Part shown: positions 57,975-64,000 of the stretch, piece by piece
Position numbering within the stretch: position 1 is the stretch's first letter
Layout of the letters: the number at the start of each line of letters is the position of its first letter
Origin: Merluccius polli
Lineage: Eukaryota > Chordata > Actinopteri > Gadiformes > Merlucciidae
Assembly: GCA_030340625.1 (NCBI GenBank)
Contig: JAOPHQ010000596.1
Span: forward strand, 145,494 to 209,493
DNA length: 64,000 nt
Reading direction: 5' to 3'
Position numbers and translations under genes: made by a program
Notes under the pieces: model-generated
What the model saw: only the letters and a program-made list of their open reading frames with translations
Told to the model about the DNA's origin: nothing
Database searches by the model: none

Positions 57975-58189
57975 AACTATTACTATTATATCACAACAAA
58001 TGTTTGCCAGTGAAATAAATCATTAAAACATCAGAGGCGAAAAAACATCCAGGTGGATTAGGGGGACTCCAAAGACCCCTGGGAAACCATGAGATAAGAC
58101 ATGTGAGAATGACACACTATTGGAAAAAAAATATGACTAATAACAATGCTAAAAGTTGTCCATAGTCATTCTGTAATTACTGCTTACGG

Positions 58190-58670
58190 TGACTGGATGT
58201 GCTGATACCAGACACAAAATAGTAGTAGTAATTACGTAGGAGACAGCGAACTTGTATATCCATAGAAGCGCAAACTACTGTGTGACTCACAGGAATATTA
58301 TGGGGCTGTTGTAGCCCAGCAGCAGCATTAGTTTAATTTCCTCCTCCAAATATTGTTGATGTAATCAGCAATGAGTAAAAGCGCACAGACTAGTCAGGTG
58401 CCCCGGGCCAAACAACAATAACGTCGCTGCGGTGGCTGTTGGAGATTCTGTCAGAAGTGTCCGCCTGCTAGACTGTCACACTGGGGCCTTTTTATGTCCA
58501 CGGACAGCTTATCTGGTCCAGGGATCACACCTGCCTGTGAATCTTATTAGAAAGTATTCACTCTGTGAGACATCTGACACATGGGGTTTGAATTGAAATT
58601 TTGTGACAAGCTCAAATTAGCAGTTCAATAGGCAGAAGTTAATTATGTACAGGGACGTTGGATAACTATT
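58190..58670. other. Candidate conserved non-coding element
   Basis: Nearly 500 bp of repeat-free complex sequence: gcattagtttaatttcc, aatattgttgatgtaatcag (SOX/PBX-like), caaacaacaataacg and gaagttaattatg. No frame is open beyond noise. Confidence 0.4.
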
Positions 58671-58695
58671 TTGTGGGAGGGGGTGCTCTAAATAT

Positions 58696-58711
58696 GGGGG
58701 GGGGGGGGGGG
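58696..58711. repeat. Poly-G tract of 16
   Basis: Uninterrupted. Confidence 0.95.
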
Positions 58712-59090
58712 CATGGACTACTCCACCCGTCGCACATAGACTCCTTCACCCCTCGCACCGTTACCACTTATTTCGTGGTGCCCCACCCTGGACAGCGCTG
58801 TCCAACACAGTAGTGCTGGTTAGGCTGAGCTATTTCTTTATGACATTACATATCCCATGTCACACATGCTCATATCAATCATGAGACCTTAATACTATCC
58901 TTTAATAAAAAGTGCAAAATCAAAAGTCATGAGATCATAGGCCCTTCTGAATAAAGCCTGGCTTTTCCATATAGTCATATATCTCAAAAGAACATGAGGC
59001 CAAAACGAAAATAGGTAAATAGGTAAAAAGAAAAATAGGTATCTGCAGTTAGCACTCAGCTGGTGCATGAACCCACATTTGGACATGTTT
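58712..59090. other. No feature seen
   Basis: Ordinary sequence. Confidence 0.5.
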
Positions 59091-59155
59091 TAGAACTGTA
59101 CTTTTACTTTTTACTATGAGTATTTTTTAGCCATTTACTTCGCTACATTTGCCAT
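59091..59155. mobile_element. Fragment of CAGAGGTGG-type hAT element
   Basis: gtacttttactttttac, tatgagtattttt and ttacttcgctacattt are subterminal words of the family present at 14009 and 62804. The ends are lost. Confidence 0.5.
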
Positions 59156-60154
59156 TTATACCTTTGTTACAACTAGTCTATACTATGCATTTTGCCAGCA
59201 TTGACCGAAATGAGCTCTCATGTGTGCGCGTCGTTTATGTAACTAAAATCCAGTACTGCACAGACACTATGCCGCTGGTGGCCGTGTTGGTAAGCAGCCT
59301 GCATTGTGCTTTCAGAAGTTGGCAGAAATACTTTCACTTCCATTAAAGGTGTATTAAAGGCGTATTTAGTCTATGAAGAAATAGTCTATGAACAAATGTA
59401 AGCTGCAAACTGTATTAACATCTGAGTCAACATTTGGTGCCATACAGGGAAGCTGTCGATAGGGGGGTGTCGCACCCCTACTTCAAACGTCTCTGATTAT
59501 GTATTTATTTTTCTTTCTTCACCTGTCATTATTGTAAGGGGATACATGTTTGCCTGGATCTAGGTGCTTACTTTGGGATTTGTCGCGTGAATATGAGGTT
59601 AATATTACATGTCGACTTTTTCTCATTTTCCAATACTAACAATGCACACCTCATTATGTTTTTTGTTTTTTAATTAAATCTTACAAAACAGAATTTGGGT
59701 CAGATATGCTTTTAATAATTCATCCAGCATTCAGCGAAATCATTAATAGTAAGTGTGTAATTTGTCTCGAAAACAGTGTTCGCCTAGATGCAAATAGTGA
59801 CGCAAATAGTGAGGAGAAATCTAATCTTCAACATGTTGACCAGAAAAGACACAGAAGTCCTGACACAATACAGATTAACTTCTTCTTCTTATCATGGTGG
59901 GACTTTGTGGAACAGCTTGTGCCTGTGTAAAAGATGTTGTAGCTTGTTGTTCAACACTCCCGGCTATATAGCTATAAGGCTACGGTCTAGACTGGGGGAA
60001 AACACATGAATACTCTGTATAAGCTATTTTGCTGTAGGACAGAACAGTCTTGGCTAGGTTTCAGTGTTAAACATGCTAACTGGTGCTCTGGGAATATAGG
60101 TCATCTGGTAGAAACAGGTAATTGGGATTTAGGTGTGACAACGCAGAGACAGAC
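59156..60154. other. No supported gene
   Basis: Ordinary unique sequence with a small ggggtgtcgcacccc hairpin near 59465-59479. Confidence 0.5.
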
Positions 60155-60182
60155 ACACACACACACACACCCACACACACAG
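60155..60182. repeat. (CA)n
   Basis: One C interruption. Confidence 0.95.
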
Positions 60183-60766
60183 CCCTACACAGGCAATGCA
60201 CACAAACAGTTAAGTAATCACCACTTGGATACCTCTTGCAAACCCCTTGCACCCACACCACCCCTTCCCCACTCAGACTAAAACATATACACAAACATTC
60301 GAACAAGACCTGGCTCATATACATAAAATATACACACATAACCCCCCTTTCCTGCAGTCTTGCCCAATCTATCCAGATGTCTTTGGGGCTGCTGGCATGT
60401 AACCACCCCTGACATCACTCATCCAGCCGGTGGAGAACCGACCGACCGACCGGCCCACCTTGCGCCTCCTCCCCACACCAGGGCCAACGCTACACACCCA
60501 TGTGGACGGCCTTATTTGCCTTTACCAGAGCTGCCGAAGTAGGGGTGGCAGGGGTGGGGGGGGACCTCCACCACCTCCAGGCATCAATTCGAGAGAGAGG
60601 GAGACGGAGAGAGAGAGGGTGAATGGGAGCTGGAAGTGGGAGTATTAACCCAGGGATGTGGCTGACATGTTTCCCCCCATGGTGTCTCCAGATATTGAGG
60701 TGGCGGTGGTTAGAGTCTGTCTTCTGTTTCCCATTAGGCAGTTGTGGGTCATGGTACGTCGTATAA
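60183..60766. other. No supported gene
   Basis: Includes ccgaccgaccgacc near 60438-60451 and a G-rich spot near 60552-60565. Confidence 0.5.
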
Positions 60767-60791
60767 GGGGGGGGGGGGGGGGGGGGGGGGG
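60767..60791. repeat. Poly-G tract of 25
   Basis: Followed by a G-rich region (about 60795-60870) with repeated gggggtg and ggtgg words. Confidence 0.95.
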
Positions 60792-60981
60792 AGCTGGGGG
60801 TGATTGTGCAGAGAGTGACAGTGGGGGTGAAGGAGGGGGGTGGGGGCGGGAGTGGTGGTGGCAGGGGGGGCCATGTTGAATGGTAGCAAACGGATAAACT
60901 GAAACCATGTGCCTTTGTGGTGAGCTGCGTTGCGGCTAAACTGCTTCAGGGAGAGCCTGGAGGGAGGGAGAGTAAGGGTGT

Positions 60982-61002
60982 GGGGGGGGGGGGGGGGGGG
61001 GG
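60982..61002. repeat. Poly-G tract of 21
   Basis: Uninterrupted. Confidence 0.95.
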
Positions 61003-61544
61003 AGTTATTTTGGAAGAGAGGGGAAGAGAAAAAATAAGCTGAATACCTTTTCACCTGATTGATCGTAACTAGACAGAGGTGATTTGTTTAATTCAGCCGT
61101 CATAAAGGAAATGGACTCCAAAGCTGTTGAACTCTGCACCACAGGGCTTTCAATCACTTTGTTTTTTTTCCATGTGAGTGAAAAAAACACAAAGTGTGTT
61201 TCAAGAGACAAACACTGAAGCAAGTGTTGAGATCTAGGTCATCAGGACTTGGTGGTGGGTGAATTCCTTCAGGGGCCACTGAATAAGCTCCTTGGTCTCT
61301 GTGTTTTTAAGGGATGTATTGATAGTAGTCCCTGATGACTAAACAGTAGGGAGAGAGAGAAGCACTTGATGTCCCTGCCAATCTTGACCCTTGACCTTCG
61401 TGGAGCCCGTTGGGGTCATGGTGTTTTGCTACGCTCAGAGGTCAGGGGTCATAATGGGGCTTTCTGGGTATGGAGGAAGGAGCGCGGCCGTGAGGGAGAC
61501 ACTGTGTTGACATTGTGTTTGGATACTTTGAACAATGTTATCTC
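61003..61544. other. No feature seen
   Basis: Ordinary unique sequence; a possible conserved piece at 61055-61150 (gatttgtttaattcagcc, gctttcaatcactttg). Confidence 0.4.
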
Positions 61545-62040
61545 AGACAGCGGGAGGCTCCGGTCTAATCAATCATCCTGTTATTGGGCCAACACTGGTG
61601 ATTATTCATCCCAGACCTTTGATTTTCGCCCGACGCCAAGTAAAGTACCCGTCGACCACCTCCCGCACCCTCCCCCCGCCACCCCCAGATCTCCCCCGCG
61701 CTACTCCTAAACTTCCATGCTCAACCCGTTGAGGCAGGGGTTTTTTCCTCGCTGTTATAGTAAATTGAAATTTCTCTTAGCAGTCAGAAGTAGTGTGAAG
61801 AAATTCACGGACGACAAGGATATTCATGAATCCAAAAACAACTTAACAGAATTTATACCCGGGCATGGATACAGTAAACGGGTGTTTTGTACGTTTAAAT
61901 GTACGGACAGACGTACCTGGGGAAAAGTGGGGGAGAAATTCACACATTGAGAAAGTTGTGCTTTGGCTTCGGACGTGGGGATTTTGCTACATGCGTGTTT
62001 ATTCGGTTAATTAAATAAATATTAGCGTTTATTTTGAGCA
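61545..62040. other. Candidate conserved non-coding block
   Basis: Contains gtctaatcaatcatcctg, gtgattattcatccc and, after a C-rich patch, gatattcatgaatcc and gtacgtttaaatgtacgg (a gtac-bounded palindrome near 61888-61902). The 77-codon frame at 61717-61950 is unrecognised. Confidence 0.3.
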
Positions 62041-62724
62041 GCCATGCTACCTATGTTAACCCCTCCCTAAACACCTCCCCCCTGCCAATCAAAACCAGAC
62101 ATGAAACCGTTGGCACAGAGAAGATTACAGCCTTGTAGGGTTGGAGAAGGTGAAGTATGTTGTAATGAATGAGTGAGAGCACTTTTAGACTGGAATGGCA
62201 TGTTTAAGCATGACGGTCGGAAAACGCCATGGAAGAAAAGGATGTACGAATGAGATTGAATACCACACAAACTGTAAATGACAAATAAATAAAACGTTTA
62301 CCTTATGTTTACCTACATCCATTGTTTTAAGATGAAGATGAAGCGTAAAATCTCTAAAATACCTCATTTGTCAATAGAGAAAAAATATATGAAACGTACA
62401 CAACACACACAAATCATTTTCCGCATACAGTTTGCGTGTGAATACTTGCGTGACACCGCGACGTAGCGCGTATGATGTGTGTGTATCGTGACTGTGCGTC
62501 TGTCTGCACAATGAGTGTGGGTGCCTGAGGTTCTGGGGAAGTGGGGAGGCGGGGGGAGGGTTGAGTCATAAATCAGGAGTTAGCAGGAGTTAGACAGTGA
62601 GCTATCTCTTCTATGCAAGGTGCTGAAAGATGGCAGATACTCACCAGATGCAGACAGTAGCGTAATGGTGGCAGGCATAGAGTGTGACTGAGGAGCCCAG
62701 TGAGATACTAGTGGGCGTTTGATT
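62041..62724. other. No feature seen
   Basis: Ordinary sequence with a CpG-rich spot near 62450-62470. Confidence 0.5.
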
Positions 62725-62800
62725 TGTGTGTGTGTGTGCGTTTGTGTTTTGTGTGTGCGTATGTATGTCTGTTTTGTTTGTGTGAGTATGTGCGTCTGTT
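62725..62800. repeat. Interrupted (GT)n
   Basis: gtgtgtg with tttgtgttttgt and gtatgtatg interruptions. Confidence 0.85.
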
Positions 62801-62803
62801 TTG

Positions 62804-63600
62804 CAGAGGTGGAAAATAACAAATTACAATTACTCTTGTTACTGTAATTGAGTAGCTTTTTTGTGTACTTGTCCTTTTAGGAGTCATTTTTAAATTCAGT
62901 AATTTTCCTTCGGTATATTTGGTTTGAAGTAATGTATTATGCTACATTTTAAATTGCTTTTGTTACAGAGTAAAACGAGTCCAAATCTTCCCCAAGTTTT
63001 CTATGAACTGCGCCTGCACCCCATAAACTGTCCACTCTATTGGACCTGGCTAACTGCAGCGTCAGGTGAACGATGGTCAGTCAGACAGCAACGAGAATAC
63101 GTTGCAGCTTAATCACAAAGGAGCTGGAGGCGGATGAGTTGGAAAACACTTCTGCAGACCGAAATCCAACTAAAACCCCATTGTATTTGGTTGAAGTTTA
63201 GGATTAATATAACAAGACTAGGTCCAAACCTAGTGTGTGGCTGGGCCGTGAAACCGTCCTTGATAGATTCAGAATGAACGGCAGTCAATAAACAGAGCGC
63301 CTGTGAGTGCTCTCTGAGGACGTAAGAGAGTACTGTCCATGCCTATTTATTTCGAAATAGCAACGCCCAATGGGGAAACAACAACAACCACGTTATCACT
63401 CACTCCCACCAATGGTGTAACTCTATCACTCACTCACTCACTCACTCACTCACTCACTCATTGATAGAGATATTATAACGCCTCCCCACCCCTCTAACAA
63501 GTAACTAAGTAACTTTTACTGTGAGTACATTTTAAAATAGCTACTTTTTACTTTTCCTCAAGTAGATTTTTACACCAGTAATTTTACTGTACTAGTAAAC
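62804..63600 (+). mobile_element. CAGAGGTGG-type hAT non-autonomous element
   Basis: Starts cagaggtggaaaataac with the same ttacaattactc subterminal pattern as the element at 14009. It ends in taactaagtaactttt, ctttttacttttcctcaag and agattttt words typical of the other end. No exact right terminus or 8-bp duplication could be read. Interior non-coding, with an embedded (CACT)n. Confidence 0.65.
63427..63460. repeat. (CACT)8 tetranucleotide
   Basis: Pure, inside the hAT-like element. Confidence 0.95.
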
Positions 63601-63718
63601 ATACTGTGTGTGTGTATGCGTATATGTGAGGGGTGGGGGGCGGGGGGTGGCAAGAAGATTACACGCCTCTCCTGGCATTTCTGAAATCCTTACTGTCTAC
63701 CCCCCAAAAATCTGTCTA

Positions 63719-63787
63719 CCCCCCCCCCCCCCCCCCCCCCCCCCCCTCTCATCTCTCATCCCCCGCCATGACCCCCCCCCCCCCCCC
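63719..63787. repeat. Poly-C tracts (28 and 15)
   Basis: C28 at 63719-63746 and a second C-run at about 63773-63787. Confidence 0.95.
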
Positions 63788-63889
63788 TCCCAGAGGAATT
63801 CCAGCATTCAGAGCCAATGAGATCTTCTGGAGCCAAACGCCTCCAACCTCTCATTCGCGATTACCTTCACTATGTGTGCGTGTGTTGAT

Positions 63890-63893
<4 letters not shown>

Positions 63894-63932
<39 letters not shown>
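63894..63932. repeat. (CA)n
   Basis: Pure cacaca. Confidence 0.95.
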
Positions 63933-63935
<3 letters not shown>

Positions 63936-64000
63936 TCTTCATACAGACTCACATACTGGAACAAAACAATATCAGCACAACAGCGTGGTATGAAGTAACG

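Overview
This window looks like a gene-poor piece of a ray-finned (probably teleost) fish nuclear genome. No bacterial or viral gene organisation is visible. The open frames are short and mostly lie over simple repeats. (CA)n, (CT)n, (TA)n and poly-G/C tracts occur every few hundred bases. Several repeats look like fish transposon families: hAT-like ends beginning CAGAGGTGG or TAGGGTTG, a LINE/SINE tail with the AAAAGCATCTGCTAAAT-type block, a degenerate tRNA-derived SINE head, and a small inverted-repeat element inside a (TA)n tract. Species and neighbouring genes cannot be told from the sequence.

Layout. 1-1003 is a dispersed transposon-like repeat with a CpG-dense core. 1621-2870 is a complex satellite (TTACC-rich array, then a ~195-bp tandem) that ends against a possible LTR edge. 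5838-6681 is the only place where I can assemble a gene-like unit: a TATA-less promoter-like block, an ATG in good context, a donor, a branch point, an acceptor and an open two-exon frame of 157 codons. 9505-9836 holds a 246-bp element with perfect 28-bp terminal inverted repeats inside (TA)n. 13976-15350 is a 52-bp tandem array split by a ~1-kb hAT-like element. 42041-44815 is the most structured part: a ~120-bp minisatellite split by a 2,151-bp hAT-type element with a perfect 8-bp target duplication. That element itself carries two inverted copies of a second transposon family.

Between the repeats are blocks of ordinary-complexity, often AT-rich sequence with homeobox-, MEIS- and octamer-like motifs (for example 12040-12260, 18680-18900, 22330-22990, 25130-25500, 26080-26835, 28840-29200, 46730-47820, 53710-53960, 58190-58670). 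These are candidate conserved non-coding elements, as expected in a gene desert or large intron near a developmental regulator. This is inference from texture; only alignment to other fish can test it.

No complete known protein gene, rRNA, functional tRNA or CRISPR array was recognised. The best candidates for something new are the two-exon unit at 5.8-6.7 kb, the nested inverted structure at 42.4-44.5 kb, and the density of very long G/C homopolymers.
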